Source: Cellulomonas sp. Y8
GTDB lineage: Bacteria > Actinomycetota > Actinomycetes > Actinomycetales > Cellulomonadaceae
DNA: 64,000 bases
Direction: 5' to 3'
Assembly: GCF_008033115.1 (NCBI RefSeq)
Contig: NZ_CP041203.1
Coordinates: 2,232,001-2,296,000 of the forward strand
The notes under the pieces are model-generated. The model had not been told where the DNA came from and did no database searches. It saw only the letters and a list, made by a program, of their open reading frames with translations. Shown here in pieces: positions 53,866 through 62,764 of this stretch. Both the position numbers and the translations under genes were made by a program. Each line of letters starts with the position of its first letter. Position 1 is the stretch's first letter.

Positions 53866-54760
53866 GTGGTGCGCGAGCTCGTCGTCCTCGGGACGGCCTC
53901 CCAGGTCCCCACCCGCACGCGCAACCACAACGGCTACCTGCTCCGCTGGGACCGGGACGCGTACCTGTTCGACCCGGGGGAGGGCACGCAGCGGCAGCTC
54001 ACGCTGGCGGGCGTCGCGCCGCCGTCGATCACCCGCATCTGCCTCACCCACGTCCACGGCGACCACAGCTACGGCCTGCCCGGCGTGCTGTCCCGGATGG
54101 TGCTGGACCGGGTGGAGCACCCGGTGCACCTGCACTACCCGGCGGAGGGCGAGGCGGTGGTGCGGGCGCTGGTCGGGCTCGCGACGCCGGGGCTCGACCT
54201 CCGGCTGCACCCGCACGGGGGCGGCGGGCGAGGTCGCCCCGGGACTGGCGGTCGAGCCGCTGCGGCACCGGGTGCAGACGTTCGGCTACCGGGTGGCGGA
54301 GCCCGACGGGCGCACGCTCCTGCCGGACCGGCTCGCTGCGGCAGGGATCACCGGGCCCGCGGTGGGCGAGCTGCAGCGCGAGGGGCGGCTCGGCGCGGTC
54401 CGGCTCGCGGACGTCAGCGTGCCGCGGCGGGGCCAGCGGGTGGCGGTCGTCATGGACACCGCCCCGTGCCCGGGCGCCGAGGCGCTCGCGGACGGCACCG
54501 ACCTGCTGCTCGCGGAGTGCACGTTCGCCGACGAGGACGCGGAGCTCGCCGCGGAGTACCGGCACCTGACCGCGGGGCAGGCGGGGGCACTCGCGGCGCG
54601 GGCCGGCGCGCGCACGCTGGTGCTCAGCCACTTCTCCGGGCGCTACGAGGACCTCGGGCCGCTGGGGGAGCGGGCGCGGGCGACGGCGGGGTCCGCCGTC
54701 GTGCACGTCGCGCACGACCTGGACCGGTTCGGCCTGCCCCGGCGCCGCGCGACGGCGTGA
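53866..54760 (+). pseudogene. rnz: Ribonuclease Z, frame interrupted by a +1 shift at 54217-54221
   Basis: From GTG 53866 the frame encodes [21 protein letters not shown], then GEGTQRQL and [13 protein letters not shown] with the zinc ligands H62, H64, D66 and H67 of RNase Z. It is lost in the GGGGG run at 54217-54221. Deleting one G joins it to [25 protein letters not shown] and on through [12 protein letters not shown] and [12 protein letters not shown] to 54760. RNase Z trims tRNA 3' ends and is usually important, so a sequencing indel is as likely as real decay. Confidence 0.88.
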
Positions 54761-54767
54761 CGCGGGC

Positions 54768-55145
54768 TCAGTCCCGCCGCGGCGCCACCCCGCGCACGTC
54801 GTCCACGGGGAACCGCCGCCGCGCCTCGGCCTGCTTGTCGAGCGTCGCGGCAAGCACGTCGACCCCGATCACGTCCGCGAGCCGCAGCAGGTAGACGAGG
54901 ACGTCGGCGATCTCCTCCCCGGCGCGCCGCCGGCGGTCGGGATCGGCGAAGTGCGCGACCGCGTCGCCGGCGGGCAGCCACTGCACGAGCTCCGCGAGCT
55001 CGCCGACCTCCCCGACCAGCGCGAGCACGAGCGACTTCGGGTCGTGGAACTGCTCCCAGTCCCGCTCCTCGCTGAACTCGCGGATGAGCGCGGTCAGCCG
55101 GGCGAGGTCGCCGGTCCCGCCCCCGGCGGTGGATGCGTCGGTCAC
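54768..55145 (-). CDS. MazG-like nucleotide pyrophosphohydrolase (RS21-C6/dCTPase type)
   Basis: The 125-residue product has the all-alpha NTP-pyrophosphatase metal motif: [19 protein letters not shown] (EVGELAE) and [21 protein letters not shown] (EEIAD). This length and order fit the dCTP pyrophosphatase 1/RS21-C6 group, which cleaves non-canonical dNTPs. It converges on the RNase Z gene with 7 bases between stops. Confidence 0.92.
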   Translation of the reverse strand: MTDASTAGGGTGDLARLTALIREFSEERDWEQFHDPKSLVLALVGEVGELAELVQWLPAGDAVAHFADPDRRRRAGEEIADVLVYLLRLADVIGVDVLAATLDKQAEARRRFPVDDVRGVAPRRD

Positions 55146-55175
55146 CCCCTCAGCGTGGCACGACCGCGCGTCGGC

Positions 55176-56261
55176 TCACGCGAGGAGCCAGGTGGGCGAG
55201 CGCAGGTAGCGCTCGGCCACCAGGACCGAGCCCGCCGGCTGCTCGGCGCGGAGCGCGCCGGACGGTCCGCCGCGCGGGTCCGTCACCGTCCGACCCAGCA
55301 GCTGCAGCCGGCGCAGCATCGACAGCGCGCACGCGGTCCGGGCGTCCTGCCGGGTCAGCGGGCGCGCCTCCTGGTACCCGGACACCCAGGCCTGCGCGCG
55401 GTCGGGCGCGTCGGGCAGGTGCTCGACGTACGACAGCGCCGCGGCCAGGTCGAGGACGAACCAGGAGAACCCGCAGTCGTCGAAGTCGATCAGCGTGGCG
55501 TCGTCGTCGCCGTCGAGCAGCAGGTTCCCGGGCCGCAGGTCGGCGTGCACGAGTCCCCAGGAGTCGGGGGCACGCGACGCGTCGTGCAGGGCGTCCAGGG
55601 CGGAGTCGCGGGCCCGTCCCAGCAGCGCGAGGTCCGCCGGAGGCAGGCGGGCCTGCTCCCACGCGCCCCACCGGCTGCCCGGCCCGACCAGGTCCGCGGG
55701 CTCCCAGGTGGGCCGGACGAAGTCGCGGGGCCGGTGGAAGCCGAGGGCGTGCTCGTGCAGCAGGGCGGCGGTGGTGCCGACCCGGCGGTGCCACACCTCC
55801 GGGGCCGCGGCGCCGGGCCGAGCGCCCGCGAGCGCGTCCTCCAGCGAGGGCCCGGGCACGTACCGCCAGGTCAGGCAGACCCAGTGCCGCTCCTCGTCGT
55901 CGGGCACCACGGCGACGTCCCGGCCGTCCACCGGCGGGACCACGACGGGCACCCGGACGGCGCCCGCCTCCCCGAGGGCGGTCATCCACGCCACCTCCGA
56001 CTCGACCGCCGCGGTGTCCTCCATGTAGGCGGGCGGCGCGACCCGGGTCACCGCGACCGGCTGCCAGTCGACCGACACCCGGAACGTCGCGTTGTGCGAC
56101 AGCGCCAGGAGAGCGACCGTCGTCCGGGCCGGGTCCCAGCCCCACGCCGCGCACAGGGCGGCGTGCAGCCACCGCGGTGCCGGCGCCCCGACGGCCAGCC
56201 GCCCGAACGGCGGGTCCGGCTCCGCGAGCCCGGTGCTCCCGGGAGAGTCGTCGGTCGTCAT
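55176..56261 (-). CDS. Aminoglycoside phosphotransferase (APH)-family kinase-like protein
   Basis: The 361-residue product has the APH/choline-kinase catalytic motifs VHADLRPGNLLLDGDDDATLIDFDDCGFSWF, seen as HADLRPGNLLLD (catalytic Asp and Asn) and LIDFDDCGF (metal Asp). HWVCLTWRYVPG is the hinge region. Family members phosphorylate sugars, choline, homoserine or drugs. Nothing nearby indicates resistance, so I do not infer it. Confidence 0.87.
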   Translation of the reverse strand: MTTDDSPGSTGLAEPDPPFGRLAVGAPAPRWLHAALCAAWGWDPARTTVALLALSHNATFRVSVDWQPVAVTRVAPPAYMEDTAAVESEVAWMTALGEAGAVRVPVVVPPVDGRDVAVVPDDEERHWVCLTWRYVPGPSLEDALAGARPGAAAPEVWHRRVGTTAALLHEHALGFHRPRDFVRPTWEPADLVGPGSRWGAWEQARLPPADLALLGRARDSALDALHDASRAPDSWGLVHADLRPGNLLLDGDDDATLIDFDDCGFSWFVLDLAAALSYVEHLPDAPDRAQAWVSGYQEARPLTRQDARTACALSMLRRLQLLGRTVTDPRGGPSGALRAEQPAGSVLVAERYLRSPTWLLA

Positions 56262-56425
56262 GGTCTGCCCCCGGGGTGCTCGCGTCGTCGCCGGGCCGTG
56301 CGGCCCGAGCCGAGTGTCGAGGGACCGGGGAGCGCCGGGACAGGGGCCCGCCCGGGATTTCACGCAGGTGTCACCCGGGACCGGCGCCGGTGACGCCGCG
56401 GAAACACCGCCGTCCCCGGGCCGCC

Positions 56426-57250
56426 TCAGACGCCGACGAGGGCCGCGCTGGCGTCCCAGAGGCGGCGGGCGAGGTCGGCGTCCGCGGCCGCGGGCGGCGG
56501 CACCGCGGGACGGCCCTGCTCGAGGTACCCGCCGGGCTCCCAGTCGACCCCCGGGGTGCCGGCCGCGAGCGCCGCCAGGTAGCCGCCGCCCTGCTCGGGG
56601 GTGATCGTCAGCAGCCGGCGCAGGGGCGTGTGGTAGACGAACCGCATCAGGCTGCTCGTCTCCTTCGCGAAGCTGGTGGCGACGACGCCCGGGTGGAACG
56701 CGACCGCGGCGAGGCCCTCGGGTCCGTACCGGCGCTGGAGCTCGACCGTGTGCAGGACGTTGGCGAGCTTGGCGTCGCCGTAGGCCCGCTCGGGGCGGTA
56801 GCCGCGCGCGTTCCCGAGGTCGTCGAGGTCGATCCGGCCCCAGCGCGCGGCCGCGACGCTCGAGGTGGCGATGACGGACGCGCGGCTCGCGACGAGCGTC
56901 GGCAGCAGCAGGTGCGTGAGCAGGAACGGCGCGAGGTGGTTCACCTGGAGGGTGCGCTCGAACCCGTCGACGGTGACGGCGCGCGGACCCATGATGCCGC
57001 CGGCGTTGTTCGCCAGGACGTCGATGCGCGGGTGGGCCCCGCGCAGCTCGGCGCCCAGGCGGCGCACCTGGTCGAGCTCGGCGAAGTCGGCGAGGTGGTG
57101 CGGGGCGCCGAGCTCCGCGGCGACGGCGGCGGTGCGCGCCGGGTCGCGGCCGACCAGCACGACGCGCTCGCCCTGGGCCGCCAGCCGGCGCGCGGCGGCG
57201 GCGCCGATGCCGTCGCTGGCGCCGGTGATCACGATGGTCCGTCCGGGCAC
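56426..57250 (-). CDS. Short-chain dehydrogenase/reductase (retinol dehydrogenase-like)
   Basis: The 274-residue product has TGASDGIG (9-16) for NAD(P) binding, NNAGGIMG, SSVAA and the catalytic YGDAK (Y157, K161). The long C-terminus and FHPGVVATSFAKE match the retinol dehydrogenase/WWOX-like SDR group. GGAGGA is 5 bases before GTG 57250. The substrate is unknown. It is divergent from a peptidase gene. Confidence 0.92.
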   Translation of the reverse strand: MPGRTIVITGASDGIGAAAARRLAAQGERVVLVGRDPARTAAVAAELGAPHHLADFAELDQVRRLGAELRGAHPRIDVLANNAGGIMGPRAVTVDGFERTLQVNHLAPFLLTHLLLPTLVASRASVIATSSVAAARWGRIDLDDLGNARGYRPERAYGDAKLANVLHTVELQRRYGPEGLAAVAFHPGVVATSFAKETSSLMRFVYHTPLRRLLTITPEQGGGYLAALAAGTPGVDWEPGGYLEQGRPAVPPPAAADADLARRLWDASAALVGV

Positions 57251-57316
57251 GGGGTCCTCCGCCGTCGGGGTGCCGAGCCGGGTCCGGACCGGTCCGCGAC
57301 ACCCTAGGGTGCTGCC

Positions 57317-58666
57317 GTGACCCCCGCCTCCCCGGCCGCCCGCCGTCGCGCCCGCACGTCCGCCGTCCGCACCTCCGAGCCGCGCCTGGTGCCGCCGGTG
57401 CTGGTCCGGGACCACCGCGTGCGGGTGCCCGTCGACCGCGAGGACCCGTCCCGGTACCCGACGATCGAGGTGTTCGCGCGCGAGCTGGTCGACCCGGCCC
57501 GCGACGGCGAGGACCTGCCGCTGCTGCTGTTCCTGCAGGGCGGCCCCGGCGGCATGGGCCCGCGCCCTCTGGGTGGCGGCTGGTGGTCGACGGCCCTGCG
57601 CACGCACCGGGTGGTGCTGCTCGACCAGCGCGGCACCGGGCGGTCGTCCCGGGTCGACGGCCGGTCGATCGCGCGGTTCGGCACGGGCGAGGAGGCGGCC
57701 GACTACCTGGCGTGCTTCCGGGCGGACGCGATCGTCGAGGACGCCGAGGCGGTGCGCCGCGCGGTGTACGGCGGGCGGCGGTGGGCGACGCTCGGCCAGT
57801 CCTACGGCGGGTTCCTCACGCTCACCTACCTGTCCCGGCACCCCGAGGCGCTGACCGCCTGCTACGTGACCGGCGGCCTGCCGGGCGTCGCGGCGAGCGC
57901 CGAGGACGTCTACGCGCGGACGTTCCCGCGGCAGGCCGCGCGGGTCGCCGCGTTCGCGCGCCGGTACCCGGAGGACGTCCAGCTGCTCGGGGCGCTCGCG
58001 GACCGGCTCGCCGCCGGCGACGTCGCCCTGCCCGACGGCGACCCGTTCACCGTGCACCGGCTGCAGACCCTCGGCATGCCGTTCGGCATGAGCACCGGGG
58101 TCGACGCGCTGCACTGGCTGCTCGACACCGTCGACCTCGACGCGGACGGCGCGCCCGACGACGCGTTCGCTCTCGCCGTGCAGACCCAGACCGGGTTCGA
58201 CGCGAACCCGCTGTACGCGGTGCTCCAGGAGGTCATCTACCACCAGGGGGAGCGCGACGGCGGCTGGGCCGCGCAGGCCGAGCTCGACCGCCGGCCCGAC
58301 CACGCGCCCGACGCCCGGCCGCTCGCGCTGACCGGGGAGGCGGTGTTCCCGTGGATGTTCGACGACATCCGGGCGCTGCGGCCGTTCCGGGCCGCGGCGG
58401 AGGCGCTCGCGGCCCGGACGTCCTGGCCCGCCCTGTACGACGCGGAGCGGCTCGCGGCCAACGAGGTGCCCGTCGCCGCGGTGCAGTACGTCGACGACCC
58501 GTACGTGGACCTCGACCTGGCGACGGCGACCGCGGACGCCGTCGGGAACGCGCAGGTCTGGGTGACCAACGAGTACCTGCACGACGGCCTCCGCGCCGCG
58601 GGCGACGTCATCCTGCCGCGCCTGGTGGACCTGGCCGCGGGCCGCTGGACGGTCACCCGCCCCTGA
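57317..58666 (+). CDS. Alpha/beta hydrolase, proline iminopeptidase-like (S33)
   Basis: The 449-residue product has LFLQGGPGGMGPRP (oxyanion HGGPG-type loop), VVLLDQRGTGRSSR, and GQSYGGFLTLTYL with the nucleophile S162. The C-terminal histidine lies in VTNEYLHDGLRAAGD. This matches large actinobacterial prolyl aminopeptidases. TAGGGT (57305-57310) is 6 bases before GTG 57317 with no Shine-Dalgarno, so the mRNA is probably leaderless. Confidence 0.92.
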   Translation: MTPASPAARRRARTSAVRTSEPRLVPPVLVRDHRVRVPVDREDPSRYPTIEVFARELVDPARDGEDLPLLLFLQGGPGGMGPRPLGGGWWSTALRTHRVVLLDQRGTGRSSRVDGRSIARFGTGEEAADYLACFRADAIVEDAEAVRRAVYGGRRWATLGQSYGGFLTLTYLSRHPEALTACYVTGGLPGVAASAEDVYARTFPRQAARVAAFARRYPEDVQLLGALADRLAAGDVALPDGDPFTVHRLQTLGMPFGMSTGVDALHWLLDTVDLDADGAPDDAFALAVQTQTGFDANPLYAVLQEVIYHQGERDGGWAAQAELDRRPDHAPDARPLALTGEAVFPWMFDDIRALRPFRAAAEALAARTSWPALYDAERLAANEVPVAAVQYVDDPYVDLDLATATADAVGNAQVWVTNEYLHDGLRAAGDVILPRLVDLAAGRWTVTRP

Positions 58667-58691
58667 CCCGCGGGGCGCGCCGGTGCGCCCG

Positions 58692-58761
58692 CCGAGCGCG
58701 GCAGGTCGCGCCGAGCGCGGCAGCCGGAGCCACCGCGCTCGGCGCGGACCCCCGCGCTCGG
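58692..58761. repeat. 19-bp-phased hairpin element D (core CCGAGCGCGG / CCGCGCTCGG)
   Basis: Forward cores start at 58692 and 58711; inverted cores start at 58733 and 58752. Both spacings are 19 bp. The core is the same as in element A, 57.7 kb away. The element fills the gap between the convergent peptidase (stop 58666) and GH13 (stop 58772) genes and can act as a two-way terminator. Confidence 0.85.
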
Positions 58762-58771
58762 CGGACCTGCC

Positions 58772-60532
58772 TCAGAGCAGGCGGCGGGAGCCCGGGCGCA
58801 CGACCCGGAGCCAGCGGTACCCGTACGCGGGCAGCTCGACCTCGACCCGGCCGTCCGGGTCGACCTCGCACGCCCCGTCCTCCAGCAGGTCGACCAGGCG
58901 GACCGGGTCGTCGTCGCCCGCCGCGCTGCGCTCGGTGGCCGTCCCGTCCGCCGGTCCCGCGTCGCCGGGCTCACGGACCAGGTCCCGCAGCCGCAGCGGC
59001 ACGGTGACCGCCTCCGGGCCGAGGTTGTGCACCGCGATCATCGACGCGTCCTGCCAGGTCGACCGGTGGGCGAGCACCGCCGGGTGCGGCTGGTCGAGGA
59101 TCTCCGCCCGCTCCGCCCAGCCGAGCTCCGGGCACTCCCGGTACCGGCGGACGAGGGTCTTCACGAACGACAGCAGCGAGTCCGGGTCCCGCCGCTGGTC
59201 CGCGACGTTGACGTGCGCGGGGGCGTACCCGCCGTCGGTGACCGGGCCGGCGAGCCGGCGCGGGGTCGCGGCCGAGAACCCGCCGTTGCGCCCGGACGTC
59301 CACTGCATCGGCGTGCGGACGGCGAGCCGGCCGTCGGCGGCGAGGTTCTCGCCCATGCCGATCTCCTCGCCGTAGAACAGCACGGGCGTGCCGGGCAGCG
59401 TGAACAGCAGGGAGTAGACCATCCGGATCCGGCGCGGGTCCCCGTCGAGCATCGGCGGCAGCCGGCGGCGCAGCCCGCGGCCGTAGAGCTGCATGTCCTC
59501 GTCGGGGCCGAACGCCGCGAACACCTCGGCGCGCTCGTCGTCGGACAGCTTGTCCAGGGTCAGCTCGTCGTGGTTCCGGACGAACGTCGCCCACTGCGCG
59601 TCGTGCGGGATGTGCGGGCGGTCGCGCAGCGCCTGCGCCAGCGGGCCGGCGTCCTGCCGGGCCAGCGACAGGTACATCTGCTGCATGGCCACGAAGTCGA
59701 ACTGGAGGTTGAGCTCGTCGCCCTCGGCGGACCCGTCGCCGTCCTGGTCGCCGAAGAACATCCGCTGCTGCTCGTACGGCAGGTTGACCTCGCCCATGAG
59801 GATCGCGTCGCCGGTCCGCCGGCTCAGGAACGACCGCAGCGCCTTGAGGAACTCGTGCGGGTGCTCGATGTCGTCGTGCGGGGAGTTGGCGGCGTCGGCG
59901 AGCATGAACGGCACCGCGTCCACCCGGAACCCCGCGAGCCCGAGCTCCGCCCAGTAGCCGACGACCTTGGCGATCGCGTCACGGACCTGCGGGTTCGCCG
60001 TGTTGAGGTCGGGCTGGTGCCGGTAGAACCGGTGCCGGTACCAGGCGCCGGCCTGCTCGTCGTACGTCCAGATCCCCTGCTCCTGGTCGGGGAAGATCAC
60101 CTCGTCCGCCGTGGGCGGCGGCTCCTCGGTGCGCCAGACGTAGAAGTCGCGGAACGGGTTGTCCGGGCTGCTCCGCGCGGCCCTGAACCACGGGTGGCGG
60201 TCGGAGGTGTGGTTGACGACCAGGTCGGCGATGACCCGGATGCCGCGGTCCTTCGCGGTCCGGATGAGCTCGACCAGGTCGCCGGCGTCGCCGAGCCGCG
60301 GGTCGACGCCGAAGAAGTCGGTGATGTCGTAGCCGTCGTCCCGGTCGGCGGTCGGGTAGAACGGCATCAGCCACAGGCAGGTGACGCCGAGGTCGGCCAG
60401 GTGGTCGAGCCGCTGCACCAGGCCCGGCAGGTCGCCGACGCCGTCGTCGTTCCAGTCCATGAACGTCTCGACGTCCAGGCAGTAGACGACGGCGTTCTTC
60501 CACCACAGGTCGCCGGTGTCGCGGATCCTCAT
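58772..60532 (-). CDS. GH13 alpha-glucosidase/trehalose-synthase-like protein
   Basis: The 586-residue product is a GH13 barrel: DLVVNHTSDRHPWF, GFRVDAVPF (nucleophile D205), MGEVNL (acid/base E248) and FVRNHDELT (D322). WLMPFYPTADRDDGYDITD is typical of trehalose-synthase-like enzymes (GH13_16). It lacks the maltokinase domain of some trehalose synthases. Its start overlaps the stop of the LLM-type gene by 4 bases, so the pair is co-translated. The substrate is probably maltose, trehalose or an alpha-glucan fragment. Confidence 0.9.
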   Translation of the reverse strand: MRIRDTGDLWWKNAVVYCLDVETFMDWNDDGVGDLPGLVQRLDHLADLGVTCLWLMPFYPTADRDDGYDITDFFGVDPRLGDAGDLVELIRTAKDRGIRVIADLVVNHTSDRHPWFRAARSSPDNPFRDFYVWRTEEPPPTADEVIFPDQEQGIWTYDEQAGAWYRHRFYRHQPDLNTANPQVRDAIAKVVGYWAELGLAGFRVDAVPFMLADAANSPHDDIEHPHEFLKALRSFLSRRTGDAILMGEVNLPYEQQRMFFGDQDGDGSAEGDELNLQFDFVAMQQMYLSLARQDAGPLAQALRDRPHIPHDAQWATFVRNHDELTLDKLSDDERAEVFAAFGPDEDMQLYGRGLRRRLPPMLDGDPRRIRMVYSLLFTLPGTPVLFYGEEIGMGENLAADGRLAVRTPMQWTSGRNGGFSAATPRRLAGPVTDGGYAPAHVNVADQRRDPDSLLSFVKTLVRRYRECPELGWAERAEILDQPHPAVLAHRSTWQDASMIAVHNLGPEAVTVPLRLRDLVREPGDAGPADGTATERSAAGDDDPVRLVDLLEDGACEVDPDGRVEVELPAYGYRWLRVVRPGSRRLL

Positions 60533-61587
60533 GCGGCGTCCGTCCCCTCGGTGCCGGCGTCCACGGCCCGCAGCGCCGGGAGCAGGTGCTCGGCCGCGAG
60601 GTCGATGAACGCGTCCAGCGACGACGGCGGGTGCGTCACCGTCGGCGCGGCGTCGTCGTGCTTGCCGTGGTCCGGCCGGACGTCGGTGGCCACCTGGTGC
60701 AGGTAGACCTCGTCGAAGCCGACCTCGACCAGCTCGACCAGGCGGTCCCGGAGCCGCGCCGGGTCGTGCTCGATCACCACCCCCGTGCTCAGCGTGTCGT
60801 CGTCCACGGTGGCGGCCAGCTCGTCGAACGCCTCGGGCGTCGCGATGTCCCACGAGGCCGGCGGCCCGGCGGCGTTGCCCGCCCACTGCTCGCGCGCCAG
60901 CCGCCAGGCCTCGTCGGGGTCCGACGCGTAGGACACGTGCACCTGCAGCGCGATCGGCCCGCGGCCGCCCGCGTCCCGGTACTCCCCGACGACCCGGCGC
61001 ATCGTCTCGAGGTCCTGGTTGACCGTGACCAGGCCGTCGGCCCAGTCGGCGTGCGACCGGGCGGTCTCCGGCGTCACGGCGGGGCCGATCAGCCGGGGCG
61101 GCACCTCGGGGAGCGTCCAGAGCTGGGCGCGGTCGACCGTGACGAGCCCGTGGTGCGTGACCTCCTCGCCGGCGAGCAGCGCGCGGATGATCTGCACGCA
61201 CTCGCGCAGCCGGGCGTCCCGCTCCCGCTTCGGTGGCCACGGGTCGCCGGTGATGTGCTCGTTCATGTTCTCGCCCGAGCCGAGCGCGACCCAGAACCGC
61301 CCCGGGTACATCGCGGCGAGGGTGGCGGCCGCCTGGGCGATGATCGCCGGGTGGTAGCGCTGGCCGGGCGCGTTCACGGTGCCGAACGGCAGCCGGGTGG
61401 TGGCCAGGGCGGAGCCGAGCCAGGTCCAGGCGAAGCCGGAGTGGCCCTGGTTCGTGCCCCACGGTGCCCAGTGGTCGGAGCACATGGCGGCGTCGAAGCC
61501 GGCCTCCTCCGCGTGCTGGACCGCCGCGAGGAGGGCGGACGGATGGACCTGCTCGTGCGAGCTGTGGAAGCCGACGCGGGTGGTCAT
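60529..61587 (-). CDS. LLM-class flavin oxidoreductase (TIGR03885-like, possibly non-F420)
   Basis: The 352-residue product has the luciferase-like barrel: VGFHSSHEQVHPSALLAAVQHAEEAGFDAAMCSDHWAPWG, seen as HSSHEQ and CSDHWAPWG; then LGSGENMNEHITGDPWP and GPAVTPETARSHADWADGLVTV. This matches the group annotated as probable non-F420 flavinoid oxidoreductases. It is the first gene of a two-gene operon with the GH13 enzyme. The link between a flavin enzyme and a glucan enzyme is unexplained. Confidence 0.85.
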   Translation of the reverse strand: MTTRVGFHSSHEQVHPSALLAAVQHAEEAGFDAAMCSDHWAPWGTNQGHSGFAWTWLGSALATTRLPFGTVNAPGQRYHPAIIAQAAATLAAMYPGRFWVALGSGENMNEHITGDPWPPKRERDARLRECVQIIRALLAGEEVTHHGLVTVDRAQLWTLPEVPPRLIGPAVTPETARSHADWADGLVTVNQDLETMRRVVGEYRDAGGRGPIALQVHVSYASDPDEAWRLAREQWAGNAAGPPASWDIATPEAFDELAATVDDDTLSTGVVIEHDPARLRDRLVELVEVGFDEVYLHQVATDVRPDHGKHDDAAPTVTHPPSSLDAFIDLAAEHLLPALRAVDAGTEGTDAA

Positions 61588-61660
61588 GCCTCCTGTTCCT
61601 ACCGGCTGCGGGACCGGTCCGCGCGGCGAACCGGCACGCCGCCGCCGGGCGGGACCGCGG

Positions 61661-62086
61661 TCAGATCGGCTGCCCGACGCCCCAGGCCGAGGCCTCCGCC
61701 GCGCGGGTCGGCGTGTCCAGCCGGTCCAGCACCGCGTCGAGCAGCGCCGCCACCGCGGTGCCGGCGTTCACCTCCTGCCCGCCGTGCCGGCAGGTGACGC
61801 GCAGCCGGGCGCCCTCGACGACCCGGTCGGCGGCGGCATGCAGCTCGACGTGCAGGAACGGGCCCGACGGCGGCAGGTTCAGCAGGTCCGCGACCGCCCG
61901 CAGCCAGCCGCGGCCGAGCACGGCGCGCACCGTCGTCGGGGAGGGCGTCGTCACGCGGTAGCGGCTCGCGCGGGTCACGGCGACGAAGGTCGCGAGCGCC
62001 TCCTCCGGCGGGACGTCGGCCGTCAGGTCGATGGTCGGACGAGCGCTGTGCCGCAGCGGCCAGGGGCGGACGCGTCGGGTGCTCAC
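61661..62086 (-). CDS. Hypothetical protein
   Basis: From GTG 62086 the frame encodes 141 residues: PTIDLTADVPPEEALATFVAVTRASRY, then TTVRAVLGRGWLRAVADLLNLPPSGPFLHVELH, then LRVTCRHGGQEVNAGTAVAALLDAVLDRLD, each quoted only in part as TIDLTADVPPEE, LLNLPPSGPFLHVEL and GTAVAALLDAVLDRLD. I recognise no domain. A strand-helix alternation suggests a small folded protein. It lies between the LLM gene and the ScoMcrA-head gene. Confidence 0.6.
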   Translation of the reverse strand: MSTRRVRPWPLRHSARPTIDLTADVPPEEALATFVAVTRASRYRVTTPSPTTVRAVLGRGWLRAVADLLNLPPSGPFLHVELHAAADRVVEGARLRVTCRHGGQEVNAGTAVAALLDAVLDRLDTPTRAAEASAWGVGQPI

Positions 62087-62270
62087 CGGATCCCGCCCCC
62101 TCGCGATCGCGCCGTCATGGCCGTCCCCCTCCGACGGTCGCGACGGTAGCGGCCGGGGTCGCAGCGCGGGGGCGTCCTCGTCGGCACCGGGCGAGGTGCA
62201 AGGGACGTCACAGCGCCCCGGGCCCTTCGGCCGCGGATCGGTCCGAGGGGACGACGTAGGCTCTTGCGAC

Positions 62271-62726
62271 GTGGCGACCTTCTCCGCCGTGACGCGCGCG
62301 CACATCCTCCAGGCCATCGCCGAGCACGACTCCCGCGGCGCCGAGGCCTTCCTCGGCGTCTACGGCTTCCCCGCCGGTGGCGGCTTCTTCCTCCACGAGG
62401 ACCGTCCCTACCCGGCGACGGCGATCCTCGGGGTGGCGCACCGGTTCGCGACCGGGCGGCTCGCCGGCGCCGACGAGTTCCACGGCGGCGAGGACGCGGC
62501 GCAGGCGCTGCTGGCCCGGCGCGGGTTCGACGTGCCGCAGGCCGCTGCCGCCGCGCGTGCCGCCGCCCCGGCGCGGACGCGGTCGGCCGCCCCGAAGACG
62601 CCGCGGGCGCCCCGCGCCGCCGCGACCCCGCGGGCGAGGAAGCCGGAGCCGGTCGAGTTCACGAAGACCTGCCCGACGTGCTCGATGGTGCTGCCGGGCA
62701 CGGGGATCTGCGACTACTGCGACTGA
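62271..62726 (+). CDS. ScoMcrA-like N-terminal head domain protein with C-terminal zinc ribbon
   Basis: The 151-residue product starts with a domain resembling the N-terminal head of ScoMcrA-type modification-dependent endonucleases: THILQAIAEHD-like (RAHILQAIAEHDSRG), AFLGVYGFPAG, YPATAILGVAHRFATG and FHGGEDAAQALLARRGFDV. An Ala/Pro/Arg linker follows, then a zinc ribbon CPTCSMVLPGTGICDYCD. No nuclease domain is present. TAGGCT (62257-62262) is 8 bases before GTG 62271, suggesting a leaderless transcript. The function is unknown; DNA or nucleotide recognition is possible. Confidence 0.75.
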   Translation: MATFSAVTRAHILQAIAEHDSRGAEAFLGVYGFPAGGGFFLHEDRPYPATAILGVAHRFATGRLAGADEFHGGEDAAQALLARRGFDVPQAAAAARAAAPARTRSAAPKTPRAPRAAATPRARKPEPVEFTKTCPTCSMVLPGTGICDYCD

Positions 62727-62764
62727 GCCGCTCGCGCGACTGAGCCGTCGCTGGGGCTGCGTCG

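Noticed and set aside
55176..56261. APH-family protein as an aminoglycoside-resistance determinant
   Set aside because: The family is broad and nothing in the context suggests resistance; the motifs support only a kinase fold.
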